A stretch of 64,000 nucleotides of DNA from assembly GCF_026342355.1 (NCBI RefSeq), contig NZ_JAPEMV010000003.1, forward strand, positions 372,001-436,000, given 5' to 3'. Position 1 is the first letter of the stretch. Each line of letters starts with the position of its first letter. Source of the DNA: Streptomyces sp. NBC_00249 (GTDB lineage Bacteria > Actinomycetota > Actinomycetes > Streptomycetales > Streptomycetaceae). Shown here piece after piece: positions 1 to 8,531 of the stretch. The notes beneath the pieces are model-generated. The model searched no databases, was not told the DNA's origin, and saw only the letters and a list, made by a program, of their open reading frames with translations. Position numbers and translations under genes: made by a program.

Positions 1-1014
1 GCCGAGCAGCCCGTCGGTCACCGTCCCGGGAAGTCCGCAGTCACAGGTGGTGGGCCGGGGCGCCAGATCGCCGGTCACGTAGCGGATGACCGGCATGGGA
101 GTGGAGAGCAGCTGCGTGAGGACGATGTCGCCCACCTCGTCGTCGCCCGCCGGGGTGATCTCCGGCAGGACGAAATCGTCCTGGAAGTGCATCCGACCCC
201 TGAGGCACTCCCAGGCCGTGTAGCCGGTCTCCGAAGTGGCGTAGAGCATCGTCACCCGACAGCCGAAGGTCTCCTCGACCAGGCGGCGTCCGCTGTCGGG
301 CATGTGCTCGTGGGTGGCGACGACCCCCTGCGGCCGGAGCCGGATGCCGCGCTGGGCACAGTAGCGGGCCAGGGCGATCACCCGGCTCGACGAACCGGTG
401 ACCAGGTCGACCGGGAAACGGCCCACCACGGCCTCGTAGTCGGCGACGATCCCGGGCGAATCGGGGTCGAAGCCGCCGAGGTTGCACTTGACGTAGGGGC
501 GAGGCAGCATCATCGGCTCCAGCAGCGGCGTGCCGCCGAAGAGCAGTCCTACGTTGAGGACCGTGCCGCTGTCCGGAAGGCCGAGGTGGGCACTGAAGCG
601 CTCCCGGATCACGTCGTTCGACAGACCGCCGGTCTCCGCGGTGGAAAGCAGGGCGACCGCCTGGCCGGTGCTGCCGCTGGTCTGGGTGAGGAAGAAGCGA
701 CCGGGCTCCGTCAGGCCGGTCCTGTCACGGCTGATGGAGTCGACGAAATGATCGCGGAGATCGCTCTTGCGGGTCAGCGGAAAGTCGCTCAGCCCCACCT
801 GCTCCCGGCCGCGCAGTGCACGGTAGCGCGGCACCCGTTCCTGGGCGGTGACCAGCAGCCGGCCCAGTCGCTCGGCTCCCCTGTCCTGGTCGTACCGGGC
901 CAGCTCCGCTATCTCCTGGCGCTTCTCCCGGAACCAGGAGGACGACGTCTTGCGTGTCATCCGGTCACGCATTTTCTGGAATTCGTGGGCGAGGTCGCTC
1001 GGCGGATTCGGCAC
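1..1014 (-). CDS. Adenylate-forming enzyme, phenylacetate-CoA ligase / F390 synthetase-like (C-terminus cut off)
   Basis: Leftward gene running off the left edge; about 338 codons are present. Family knowledge: these enzymes activate a carboxylic acid with ATP, usually to load CoA or a carrier. Seen: adenylation core motifs in order, TSGSTGQ (about residues 112-118), a YATSETG motif in the A5 position, and RYVTGDLAP (A7), followed by a Cys-containing stretch CDCG. The start is chosen at GTG 1014, because TTTGGAGAGCT lies just upstream; ATG 972 and 960 are in-frame alternatives. It is much closer to PaaK/CapK-type proteins than to NRPS domains in length between motifs. The substrate is unknown. 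No partner thiolase or carrier is visible in the window, but the left flank is missing. Confidence 0.85.
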   Translation of the reverse strand, partial: MPNPPSDLAHEFQKMRDRMTRKTSSSWFREKRQEIAELARYDQDRGAERLGRLLVTAQERVPRYRALRGREQVGLSDFPLTRKSDLRDHFVDSISRDRTGLTEPGRFFLTQTSGSTGQAVALLSTAETGGLSNDVIRERFSAHLGLPDSGTVLNVGLLFGGTPLLEPMMLPRPYVKCNLGGFDPDSPGIVADYEAVVGRFPVDLVTGSSSRVIALARYCAQRGIRLRPQGVVATHEHMPDSGRRLVEETFGCRVTMLYATSETGYTAWECLRGRMHFQDDFVLPEITPAGDDEVGDIVLTQLLSTPMPVIRYVTGDLAPRPTTCDCGLPGTVTDGLLG

Positions 1015-1272
1015 AGCTCTCCAAATGGATTCATCGGTTTCACTCGTGAAATGCCGGGAGATTTCCCGGTGGATACCCGATGGGAGATTCCGTGAATGCG
1101 GCTCCCGGGACGATCCGAACCTAGGGCTGCCCGGGAAGCGCCTGCAAGTCCCTTCCCGCGCTTGCTCCGGAGCGTGCAGAACAGGCGGAGGACCGTGGCA
1201 TTGATTCATGTCACGAGCGTCGTCCCGCCGTCGGATGCACGGCCGGCGGAGGCGCTCTGAAATGATCGCGGC

Positions 1273-2088
1273 GTGACAACCGACTCCCACGAACGATCCG
1301 ACCTGCCCCCGCACGAGGTACGCGTTCCCACTCCCGACGGCGGTCGGCTCTGGGCCGAGCGCAACGGCACCGGAAGCCCGGTCGTGCTCCTGCACGGCGC
1401 CGGCATGGACTCCCGCCTGTGGGACGGCGTCGTGGCCGAGCTGGCCCGCCACCACGACGTGATCCGCTACGACGCCCGAGGGCTTGGACGCTCCACACCC
1501 CCGGGCGAGCCGTTCAGCGACGTCGAGGATCTGCGTGCCGTCCTTGACCACTTCGGCCTTCGGCGCGCCTCGCTGGTCGGGTTGAGCATGGGCGGGGAGA
1601 CCGCCCTGGACTTCGCCCTCGCCCACCCGGAGCGCGTCACCGCACTGGCCCTGGTCGGTGCCTCGGTCAGCGGTCACGTCTGGCCGCGCAGTCCCGAGCT
1701 GTCGGCCTATGCCACGGCCCGGCGCGAGCGGCAGACGGCCACCCTGGCCGAGCTGGAACTGTCGATCTGGGCGGCCATGGGCCGTACGGCTCCCGGAGGA
1801 GGGCTCATCGAGACGATGGTCGCCTCGAACGCCGAGCGGCGGGTCGTGAGCGAAGAGCACTGCGTCGTCCCCCCGGCCCGTGATGCCGAACCGCACCTCG
1901 CGGACATCGCCGCGCCGACGCTGGTCATCCACGGCGACCACGACCACCCGGAGATCGCGGTGATCGCCGAACGGCTTGCCGCCGACATCCCCGGCGCCCG
2001 CGCCGAGACGATCCCGGACGCCGACCACTACCTGCCGCTCCGCACACCCGGACGTCTCACCGAACTCCTGCTGTCACACCTGTCCTGA
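1273..2088 (+). CDS. Alpha/beta hydrolase
   Basis: 271-aa cytosolic hydrolase of the alpha/beta fold. Seen: oxyanion region VVLLHGAGMD near residue 38, a YDARGLGRS loop, nucleophile elbow GLSMGG (Ser near residue 98), acid candidate in the HGDHD stretch, and catalytic His in DADHYLP near the C-terminus, so the triad is complete. The length is usual for the esterase / haloperoxidase-like branch. GTG start at 1273. It stands alone, divergent from the adenylate-forming gene and convergent with the small membrane protein at 2194. The substrate cannot be inferred from context. Confidence 0.88.
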   Translation: MTTDSHERSDLPPHEVRVPTPDGGRLWAERNGTGSPVVLLHGAGMDSRLWDGVVAELARHHDVIRYDARGLGRSTPPGEPFSDVEDLRAVLDHFGLRRASLVGLSMGGETALDFALAHPERVTALALVGASVSGHVWPRSPELSAYATARRERQTATLAELELSIWAAMGRTAPGGGLIETMVASNAERRVVSEEHCVVPPARDAEPHLADIAAPTLVIHGDHDHPEIAVIAERLAADIPGARAETIPDADHYLPLRTPGRLTELLLSHLS

Positions 2089-2193
2089 CGCCCACCGAGG
2101 GTCGCGCCCGTCGGCCGAGCAGCGCTCCAGTGCCGCGCAGTGGCTTGACGGGGCACGCCGGCCGATCGGACACCCTTCTTCAGGACCGAGGAG

Positions 2194-2754
2194 TCAGTGC
2201 AGGCCGGAGAGCTTGAATACGGTGCGGGCGGTCTCGCGGTCGATGCGTGCAGCCAGGCGGCGCAGGGCTGTGGCACCGCGGAGCAGGGTGCCCCGCCGGA
2301 TCGAGGTGCGGGTGTCCTCGTCGAAGCGGTGCCACATGGCGGGGTTGCGGACCAGGACGGCCGGGTCGATCTCGACCACGCCGCCCTCCGTGTCGCGCAG
2401 GATCATGCGCTGGGCCACGCCGTCGGACCACCGGATCGAGACGAGGCTGTCGGTACGGACCGTGTGCCGCGTGAGCAGGCCGCGGGCGCTCAGTACGCCG
2501 GGGGCCGTCGAGACCCGGGGCGGCAGCAGGACCACGAAGACGAGGGTCGCCAGGCCGGTCCAGAGGGCGCCACGCGTCATGTCGAGGGTGCCGAAGCCCG
2601 CGTCCGCGGCGAGCAGAGCCGTGTACAGGAGGCAGGTCACGCCGATGGCGGTGCGCCGCTCGTCGGCCCAGTGGATGTCGTGGGCGAGGGGTCCTGGAGG
2701 CTCCGCGACGGCGGTCTGCGCGCCGGTCGATGACCGCGTGAATCGTCGTTCCAT
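2194..2754 (-). CDS. Small membrane protein with PH-like C-terminal half
   Basis: 186 aa from ATG 2754. Seen: a short hydrophilic N-terminus, two hydrophobic segments (TAIGVTCLLYTALLAA and LATLVFVVLLPP, roughly residues 35-52 and 66-84), then a soluble region starting VSTAPGVLSARGLLTRH with short strands, containing a VSIRWSDGVAQRMILRD stretch typical of bacterial PH-domain membrane proteins. The function is unknown; in actinobacteria such proteins are usually uncharacterised. The 105-bp gap to the hydrolase is convergent. Confidence 0.7.
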   Translation of the reverse strand: MERRFTRSSTGAQTAVAEPPGPLAHDIHWADERRTAIGVTCLLYTALLAADAGFGTLDMTRGALWTGLATLVFVVLLPPRVSTAPGVLSARGLLTRHTVRTDSLVSIRWSDGVAQRMILRDTEGGVVEIDPAVLVRNPAMWHRFDEDTRTSIRRGTLLRGATALRRLAARIDRETARTVFKLSGLH

Positions 2755-2852
2755 GGGGCGACGGTAGGGCGGGCTCCGGGCTGTGGACCGGATTCTGGCG
2801 CACCGTTGACGTGGCGGCCACGGCATTTTGATGGTGCCGGTTCGTATGCGGC

Positions 2853-3644
2853 TCACGTGCGTACCGCCGTCGCATCGCCCGATCGTGCCGTGGCTCGTGT
2901 GCGTCCGGTGACGTGGTGGACGTATTCGCGGGTCAGCCGGAAGCCGGCCGTCCAGGCCAGCAGCCGGCTGGGCCGGTTGTCGCGCGAGCAGCACCAGCTC
3001 GCCGTGCGTCCACGCGCCCGGACATCGGAGGTCAGACCCGCGACGCAGGCCAGGGCCAGGCGTTCGCGGCGCCGGTCGGGCACGGTGACCACCGCGATGT
3101 CCTCGTACGCGCCGCCGCGGAAGTAGCTGCAGGCGACGGAGAGGACCGCCCCCTTGGCGAACGAGGCCCAGCCGTACCCGGAAGCGGCGAGCCCCGCCGG
3201 ACCGCCCCAGCTGGTGTGTATCCAGGCGTTCTCCGGGTGGAGAGCGGCCAGCGCCGGCGCGTCCTCGCGGGTCAGGCGGCGCACCGTCACGCCGCGCGGC
3301 GCCCGGGGGAGGGGCACCGGGACCTGGTGGACGTACAGCATCCGCTCCCAGGGCACGACCCGGTCGAAAGCGGCGGCGAGGGACGGGCCGAACGGTGCGG
3401 GAGCTTCGACGTACCGGCCGGCGAACCGTGCCAGCGCATCCGGTGCGAGGAGGCCCGGCTCGCCGCGCAGCAGGACGTGGTCCGCGCAGCTGACGGCGAG
3501 CACGCGGGGCCGGTCGGGGCGGTCGGTCCACCACTGCCCGTGGCCGGTGGCCAGCACGTGCTCGGCGAGCGTGCCGGGACCGGGTGTACCGGCGGGGAAC
3601 CAGCGGCTCAGGGCCGGTAGCTGCTGCGGTGCGATTTCGAACAT
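2853..3644 (-). CDS. GNAT-like acetyltransferase
   Basis: 263 aa from ATG 3644, preceded by GGAGAGG at good spacing; upstream in-frame codons look non-coding. Seen: an N-terminal half without recognisable motif, then VTVRRLTREDAPALAALHPE, and a C-terminal GNAT-like core with a strand SVACSYFRGGAYEDIAVVTV, followed by DRRRERLALACVAGL in the position of the acetyl-CoA-binding loop and a late RDNRPSRLLAWTAGF. This layout (N-terminal extension plus FR47-like C-terminal fold) fits Streptomyces GNAT proteins. The substrate is unknown. It is possibly co-transcribed with nothing; 98 bp separate it from the membrane protein downstream. Confidence 0.75.
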   Translation of the reverse strand: MFEIAPQQLPALSRWFPAGTPGPGTLAEHVLATGHGQWWTDRPDRPRVLAVSCADHVLLRGEPGLLAPDALARFAGRYVEAPAPFGPSLAAAFDRVVPWERMLYVHQVPVPLPRAPRGVTVRRLTREDAPALAALHPENAWIHTSWGGPAGLAASGYGWASFAKGAVLSVACSYFRGGAYEDIAVVTVPDRRRERLALACVAGLTSDVRARGRTASWCCSRDNRPSRLLAWTAGFRLTREYVHHVTGRTRATARSGDATAVRT

Positions 3645-3863
3645 GGGGCCTCTCCAGGCTGTGCCCGGGACGGTCCGGACGGAGGGAAGCAGGGGACCGC
3701 CGCTGCGAACGGGTGGGGCCCCGCGCCTGCCGGGACGGCGGTGGGCACGGGGCGGAAGCGGTCGCGCGCGGTACGGGAGTGTCAAGGTCACGCCTGTGGG
3801 CGTATGGACGTCGTCAGACGGGCCTTCTTTTGCGGGAGCGCTTGGACATGAGGGCGTGCCCCT

Positions 3864-4670
3864 TCAGGCGGTGTGGCCGACGAGGAGGCCGGCGAGCTTG
3901 TTGAGGCGCTTGACGGTGCGGTCCTCGGTGGCGGCCGGCGCCGGGGCGACGCGCTCGGAGCGGTCGTAGTAGGCGCCGTTGACGATCTCGATCGCCGGGT
4001 CGCAGAGCCGCACGACGTGCTCGGCACCGGCGGCGGCCGGCGCACCCTCGTGTCCGTAGAGCGGAAGGAGACCGGTCGCGCACACGCCGGGATTCACGGA
4101 GACGGCGGTGACGCGCAGGTCGGCGGCGAAGACCGTCAGGGCCAGCTGCGACTGCGCGTAGGCGGCGAGGCGGGAGTAACGCCGCACCCGCTGGGGGTCG
4201 TTCCACTGGATGGCCCCGGAGCGGTGGAGCGAGGAGGACACGTTGACGACGCGGCCGCCCGGGTCGCTCGTGAGGGCGGGCTCCAGGAGGTTGGTGAGGA
4301 GGTAGTGGGCGAGGAAGTTGACCTGGAAGGAGACCTCGTTGCCGTCGGCCGTGAGCGTGTGGCGCTCGGGTGCGGCGATGGCCGCGTTGTTGACGAGTAC
4401 GTCGAGACGCGGGTACTCGCGGACGACGGCGTGCGCCAGGTTCTCGACCTCCTCCAGGCGGACGAAGTCGGCGGCGAGCGGCCGCAGCAGCCCGCCGTCG
4501 ATGCCGTCGGTGGCGATGAGGCGGTCGGTCGCCGCGCGCGCCTCTTCGGCGGTACGCCCGTGGAGCAGGACGACGGCGCCGCGCCGGGCGAGCAGGCGAG
4601 CGGTCTCGTAGCCGATGCCGGCGGTGGCGCCGGTGACGAGGACGGTAGGTCCGGACAGGGATGCAGACAT
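3864..4670 (-). CDS. Short-chain dehydrogenase/reductase with altered catalytic motif
   Basis: 268 aa from ATG 4670 (AGGA upstream). Rossmann-fold oxidoreductase of the retinol-dehydrogenase-like SDR branch. Seen: cofactor motif TGATAGIG at residues 14-21, NNAA near residue 92, active-site Ser in VVNVSSS, and Tyr in the helix AYAQSQLALTVFA. In active SDRs the Tyr is followed three residues later by Lys (YxxxK); here the position is Gln (codon CAG), directly read from the DNA. The protein may be catalytically impaired or use another residue. The cofactor loop lacks an obvious acidic NAD selector, and an HGRT stretch suggests NADP. Single gene; substrate unknown. Confidence 0.85.
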   Translation of the reverse strand: MSASLSGPTVLVTGATAGIGYETARLLARRGAVVLLHGRTAEEARAATDRLIATDGIDGGLLRPLAADFVRLEEVENLAHAVVREYPRLDVLVNNAAIAAPERHTLTADGNEVSFQVNFLAHYLLTNLLEPALTSDPGGRVVNVSSSLHRSGAIQWNDPQRVRRYSRLAAYAQSQLALTVFAADLRVTAVSVNPGVCATGLLPLYGHEGAPAAAGAEHVVRLCDPAIEIVNGAYYDRSERVAPAPAATEDRTVKRLNKLAGLLVGHTA

Positions 4671-5136
4671 GTGGGATTCCTGGAAACGGGCATGGCTGAC
4701 GCGCCCTGCGCCCCGGCGTCAGGCAGGGGCGTGGGCGGGCTCAGGCCAGGCGGTGAAGGTGGGAACGCGTACGGAGCCCCGATGGCCGGAGTCCGTCAGG
4801 ACGCCGGAGGCTGGTACGAGCAGGACGCGCGGCCGAAGTCAGAGGGCCGGGCGGACGGCGGGCGCCGTCGGCTGCACCGGATTCGGTGGCCGATCGTCGT
4901 AGCGCGGACCGCTGTTCATGACCCCATCCCAGCGCATCGGAGGCGTGGCGGGCAAGTCCGCGGACGCTCCTTGACGGCCTTCTGATGCCCGTCCGTCAGG
5001 GCGGTGTCAAAGACCGATTTCCGGGCGGAAGGAACCCGTCAAGGTGTCCTGTCCTGCGCGCCCACGGGGCAGACTGGTGTGGCGAGGGAGCCGGACGGCT
5101 CGCGTGCGCGTGGGCCCGTACCGAGGATGTACGCGG
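4671..5136. other. 466-bp non-coding gap between kdpD 3' end and SDR
   Basis: No convincing gene. It should hold the promoter of the leftward SDR and the 3' region of the kdp transcript. It contains the TTGACG-type element at 4971-5010. A 26-codon leftward ORF (4839-4919) exists but lacks a convincing ribosome binding site or conserved look. Confidence 0.6.
4971..5010. promoter_or_regulatory. TTGACG...GTGTCAA element downstream of kdpD
   Basis: Begins TTGACGGCCTT, then CTGATGCCCGT exactly 11 bp later, and ends GGTGTCAA, making an imperfect inverted repeat. It resembles the element at 15463-15511 in spacing and sequence. It could be a terminator hairpin for the kdp mRNA or an OmpR-family (KdpE) binding site; the sequence alone does not decide. 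Confidence 0.35.
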
Positions 5137-7683
5137 TCAGGTGACCGCCGAGGTCGGGAGTTCCGCGGCGACCGGTGGAGCGCTGCCCGCCATGGGGAGG
5201 GTGATGACCATGGTGAGGCCGCCTCCGGGGGTGTCCTCGGCGGTGAGGGTGCCGCCGATGGCCTCCGTGAAGCCCCGGGCGACGGCGAGGCCGAGGCCGA
5301 CTCCGGCGCCCCGCGGGGCGTCGCCGTGGCGCTGGAAGGGTTCGAAGATGCGGTCCTTGGCCTCGTCCGGGACCCCGGGGCCGCGGTCGACGACGCGCAG
5401 TTCGACGCGGCTGGCGAGGGCGCTGGCCGAGACGTTGACCGGTTGGCCGTCGGGGCTGTACTTGACGGCGTTCTCGACGATGTTGGCGACGGCCCGTTCC
5501 AGGAGGCCGCGGTCGACCGCGACCATGGGGAGGGTTTCGGGGATGTCGAGTTCGACGCTGCCCTCCGGTACGCCGCCCAGCGCCATGGGAACGACCTCGT
5601 CGAGGTCGGTCTCGCGGATCAGCGGGACCACGGTGCCGGTGTTGAGGCGGGACATGTCGAGGAGGTTCCCGATGAGGGCGGCGAGGCGGTCGGCGCCGTC
5701 CTCGATGCCTTCGAGGAGCTCGGCCCGGTCCTGCTCGGACCATTCGACGTCGGCGGAGCGCAGGGAGGTGACGGAGGCCTTGATGCCGGCGAGCGGGGTC
5801 CGCAGGTCGTGGCTCACGGCGGCGAGCAGCGCGGTGCGGATGCGGTTGCCCTCTGCGAGCGCCCGTGACTTCTCGGCCTCGTCGACGAGGCGCTGGCGGT
5901 CGAGGACCACGGCCGCCTGCGCGGCGAAGGCACCGAGGACACGGCGGTCCTCGGCGGGCAGCACCCGGCCGGTGAGGGCGAGAGCCATGTCGTCGCCGAT
6001 CGGCAGGTCCACGTCCGCGTCCTCCGGACGTCCGACCGGGCTGGTGCCGACGGACGCCGCCGTCGTCCACGGGTCGACTTCGCTGGTGCGCTCCAGGAGG
6101 GCGACCGACTCCATGGAGAAGGTCTCGCGCAGGCGCTCCAGGAGGGCGTCGAGGGAGTTCTCGCCGCGCAGAACGCTGCCGGCGAGGAAGGAGAGGATCT
6201 CGGACTCGGCGCGCAGCCGGGCGGCCTGGTGGGTGCGCCGGGCGGCCAGGTCGACCACCGAGGCGACGGACACCGCCACACCGACGAAGATCGCGATGGC
6301 GACGATGTTCTTCGGGTCGGAGATGGTGAACTCGTGCAGTGGCGGGGTGAAGAAGTAGTTCAGCAGCAGGGACCCGAACGCCGCCGAGGCCAGGGCGGGG
6401 AGCAGCCCGCCGAGCAGGGCCGCCGCCACCGTCAAGGTGAGGAAGAGCAGCATGTCGTTGGCGAGGCCCAGGTCCGGCACGACCAGGTTGAGCAGCACGG
6501 CGAGCAGCGCGGGCCCGGCGATGCCGGTGAGCCAGCCCCAGATGGTGCGGGAGCGGCTGAGGCGTGCGCCACGCGCGGCCGGCAGGCTGCGGCGGCCCTT
6601 GGCGGCCTCGTCGTGGGTGACGATGTGCACGTCGAGGTCCGGGCCCGATTCGCGGGCCACCGTGGCGCTGACACCGGGGCTGAAGACGGACTGCCAGGAA
6701 CGGCGGCGGCTGACCCCCAGCACGATCTGGGTGGCGTTGCACCCACGGGCGAATTCCAGGAGCGCGTCGGGGACGCTGTCGCCTATGACGTGGTGGAAGG
6801 TGCCGCCGAGGTCCTCGACCAGGGTCCGCTGGACGGCCAGCTCCTTGGGGGAGGCGGAGGTGAGACCGTCGCTGGCGGCGATGTAGACGGCCAGCACCTC
6901 GCCGCCCGCGCCCTTCTCCGCGAGGCGGGCAGCACGGCGGATGAGCGTACGGCCCTCCGGTCCGCCGGTCAGCCCCACGACGATGCGCTCGCGGGCCTGC
7001 CACGTGGAGCGGATGTTGTGCTCGCCCCGGTACTCCTGGAGGTACTCGTCCACGCGGTCGGCGACCCACAGCAGCGCGAGTTCGCGCAGCGCGGTGAGGT
7101 TGCCGGGCCGGAAGTAGTTCGAGAGCGCCGCATCGACCTTGTCCGGCTTGTAGACGTTGCCGTGGGCCATGCGGCGGCGCAGGGCCTGTGGGGACATGTC
7201 GACCAGCTCGATCTGGTCGGCGCGTCGGGCCACCTCGTCGGGGACCGTCTCGCGCTGGCGGACCCCGGTGATCGTCTCGACCACGTCGCCCAGCGATTCG
7301 AGATGCTGGATGTTGACGGTGGAGACGACGTCGATGCCTGCTTGGAGGAGCTCCTCCACGTCCTGCCAGCGCTTGGCGTTGCGCGAGCCCGGCACGTTGG
7401 TGTGCGCCAGCTCGTCCACCAGCGCCACTGCGGGGCGCCGCGACAGGATCGCGTCCACGTCCATCTCGGTGAAGGTGGAGCCCCGGTATTCGATCTCGCG
7501 CCGTTCGACCAGTTCAAGGCCGTGCAGCATCACCTCGGTGCGGGGCCTGGAGTGGTGCTCGACGAAGCCGACGACGCAGTCGGTGCCCCGCTCGATCCGG
7601 CGGTGCGCCTCGGACAGCATGGCGTACGTCTTGCCGACGCCCGGCGCCGCGCCGAGGTAGATGCGGAGCTTGCCGCGTCCCAT
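5137..7683 (-). CDS. kdpD: Sensor histidine kinase KdpD
   Basis: 848 aa, full length for the family; ATG 7683. Membrane kinase that senses potassium limitation and phosphorylates KdpE. Seen in order: N-terminal KdpD domain with Walker A GAAPGVGKT (residues 11-19) and LVDELAHTN, a universal-stress-like domain beginning ERIVVGLTGG (about 250-370), four close hydrophobic segments (about 395-495), a GAF-like linker, HisKA with SHDLRTPLAG carrying the phospho-acceptor His, and the ATPase domain with N box IVENAVKYS and G boxes DRGPGVP and GVGLGLA. It lies last in the leftward kdp run, 38 bp after kdpE, opposite to the D-E order of the classic enterobacterial operon. Probably translated from the same transcript as kdpE. 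Confidence 0.97.
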   Translation of the reverse strand: MGRGKLRIYLGAAPGVGKTYAMLSEAHRRIERGTDCVVGFVEHHSRPRTEVMLHGLELVERREIEYRGSTFTEMDVDAILSRRPAVALVDELAHTNVPGSRNAKRWQDVEELLQAGIDVVSTVNIQHLESLGDVVETITGVRQRETVPDEVARRADQIELVDMSPQALRRRMAHGNVYKPDKVDAALSNYFRPGNLTALRELALLWVADRVDEYLQEYRGEHNIRSTWQARERIVVGLTGGPEGRTLIRRAARLAEKGAGGEVLAVYIAASDGLTSASPKELAVQRTLVEDLGGTFHHVIGDSVPDALLEFARGCNATQIVLGVSRRRSWQSVFSPGVSATVARESGPDLDVHIVTHDEAAKGRRSLPAARGARLSRSRTIWGWLTGIAGPALLAVLLNLVVPDLGLANDMLLFLTLTVAAALLGGLLPALASAAFGSLLLNYFFTPPLHEFTISDPKNIVAIAIFVGVAVSVASVVDLAARRTHQAARLRAESEILSFLAGSVLRGENSLDALLERLRETFSMESVALLERTSEVDPWTTAASVGTSPVGRPEDADVDLPIGDDMALALTGRVLPAEDRRVLGAFAAQAAVVLDRQRLVDEAEKSRALAEGNRIRTALLAAVSHDLRTPLAGIKASVTSLRSADVEWSEQDRAELLEGIEDGADRLAALIGNLLDMSRLNTGTVVPLIRETDLDEVVPMALGGVPEGSVELDIPETLPMVAVDRGLLERAVANIVENAVKYSPDGQPVNVSASALASRVELRVVDRGPGVPDEAKDRIFEPFQRHGDAPRGAGVGLGLAVARGFTEAIGGTLTAEDTPGGGLTMVITLPMAGSAPPVAAELPTSAVT

Positions 7684-7721
7684 GTTCCGTCTCTTCTTCT
7701 GTGCTGGGGAGTGGGTGGCGA

Positions 7722-8411
7722 TCAGGGTTCGAAGCGGTATCCCATACCGGGTTCGGTGATCAGATACCGGGGGTGGGAGGGGTCCGCTTCCAGTTTGCGC
7801 CGGAGCTGGGCCATGTAGACGCGCAGGTAGTTGGTGTTCTCCCCGTACGTGGGCCCCCAGACCTCCAGCAGGAGCCGGCTCTGTGTGATCAGCCGCCCGG
7901 GGTGGGTGATGAGGATCTCCAGCAGGTGCCATTCGGTCGGGGTGAGACGTACGGTGTGCCCGCCCCGGTGCGCCTTCTTCGCGACCAGATCGATGCTGAA
8001 CTCCTCCGTCGTGACGACGGAGACCTCGGGGGCCTGGGAGGCCGCGGATGACTCCTGTCTGCGGGTGGCCGCCCGGAGGCGGGCCAGGAGCTCGTCCATG
8101 CTGAACGGTTTCGTCACGTAGTCGTCGGCACCGGCGTCCAGGGCCCGGATCTTGTCCTCGGAGGTGTGGCGGGCGGAGAGGACCAGGATGGGGACCCGGC
8201 TCCAGCCGCGGACACCCCTGATGACTTCGATGCCGTCCATGTCGGGCAGGCCGAGGTCCAGCACTATGACGTCCGGCTTGCGCGCCGCCGCGAGCCGCAG
8301 GGCCGCGCCGCCGTCGCCGGCCTCCTCGACCTCGAACTTGCGCGCCTGGAGGTTGATCCTCAGCGCGCGGACGAGCTGCGGGTCGTCCTCCACCACCAGC
8401 ACCCGGGTCAT
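7722..8411 (-). CDS. kdpE: Response regulator KdpE
   Basis: 229-aa OmpR-family regulator. Seen: receiver domain with acidic pair EDD (residues 8-10), phospho-acceptor Asp52 in VLDLGLPDMDG, Ser/Thr-Ala in VLSARH and the KP switch lysine in YVTKPFS; C-terminal winged helix with LTPTEWHLLEIL and a recognition region near NTNYLRVYMAQLRRKLE. It activates kdpFABC in response to KdpD. It follows a 120-bp spacer after kdpC that carries a strong stem-loop, so its expression may be partly uncoupled from the ATPase genes. OmpR-family proteins bind direct repeats spaced by 11 bp, which is relevant to the repeats at 15463-15490. Confidence 0.97.
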   Translation of the reverse strand: MTRVLVVEDDPQLVRALRINLQARKFEVEEAGDGGAALRLAAARKPDVIVLDLGLPDMDGIEVIRGVRGWSRVPILVLSARHTSEDKIRALDAGADDYVTKPFSMDELLARLRAATRRQESSAASQAPEVSVVTTEEFSIDLVAKKAHRGGHTVRLTPTEWHLLEILITHPGRLITQSRLLLEVWGPTYGENTNYLRVYMAQLRRKLEADPSHPRYLITEPGMGYRFEP

Positions 8412-8445
8412 CGGTGTGCAGCCTTTCCTTCGGTACGGGCACGGC

Positions 8446-8511
8446 GGGAGCCGACGGGGCGTTGCCGGCCCCCGGCCGAGGCCGGGGGAGCGGCGCGCCC
8501 CGCCGGCTCCC
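8446..8511 (-). terminator. Large stem-loop between kdpC and kdpE
   Basis: Outer 16-bp arms at 8446-8461 and 8496-8511 match with one wobble position, and an inner perfect 9-bp hairpin (CCCCCGGCC, 2-nt gap, GGCCGGGGG) lies at 8469-8488. No U-tract, as usual for Streptomyces. It probably terminates or attenuates the structural kdp mRNA before kdpED, or stabilises its 3' end. Confidence 0.65.
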
Positions 8512-8531
8512 GGTCCGTGCGTTGTGGAACG

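Noticed and set aside
4839..4919. 26-aa leftward ORF upstream of the SDR
   Set aside because: No good ribosome binding site, proline-rich random-looking product, no membrane helix or Cys-leader pattern.
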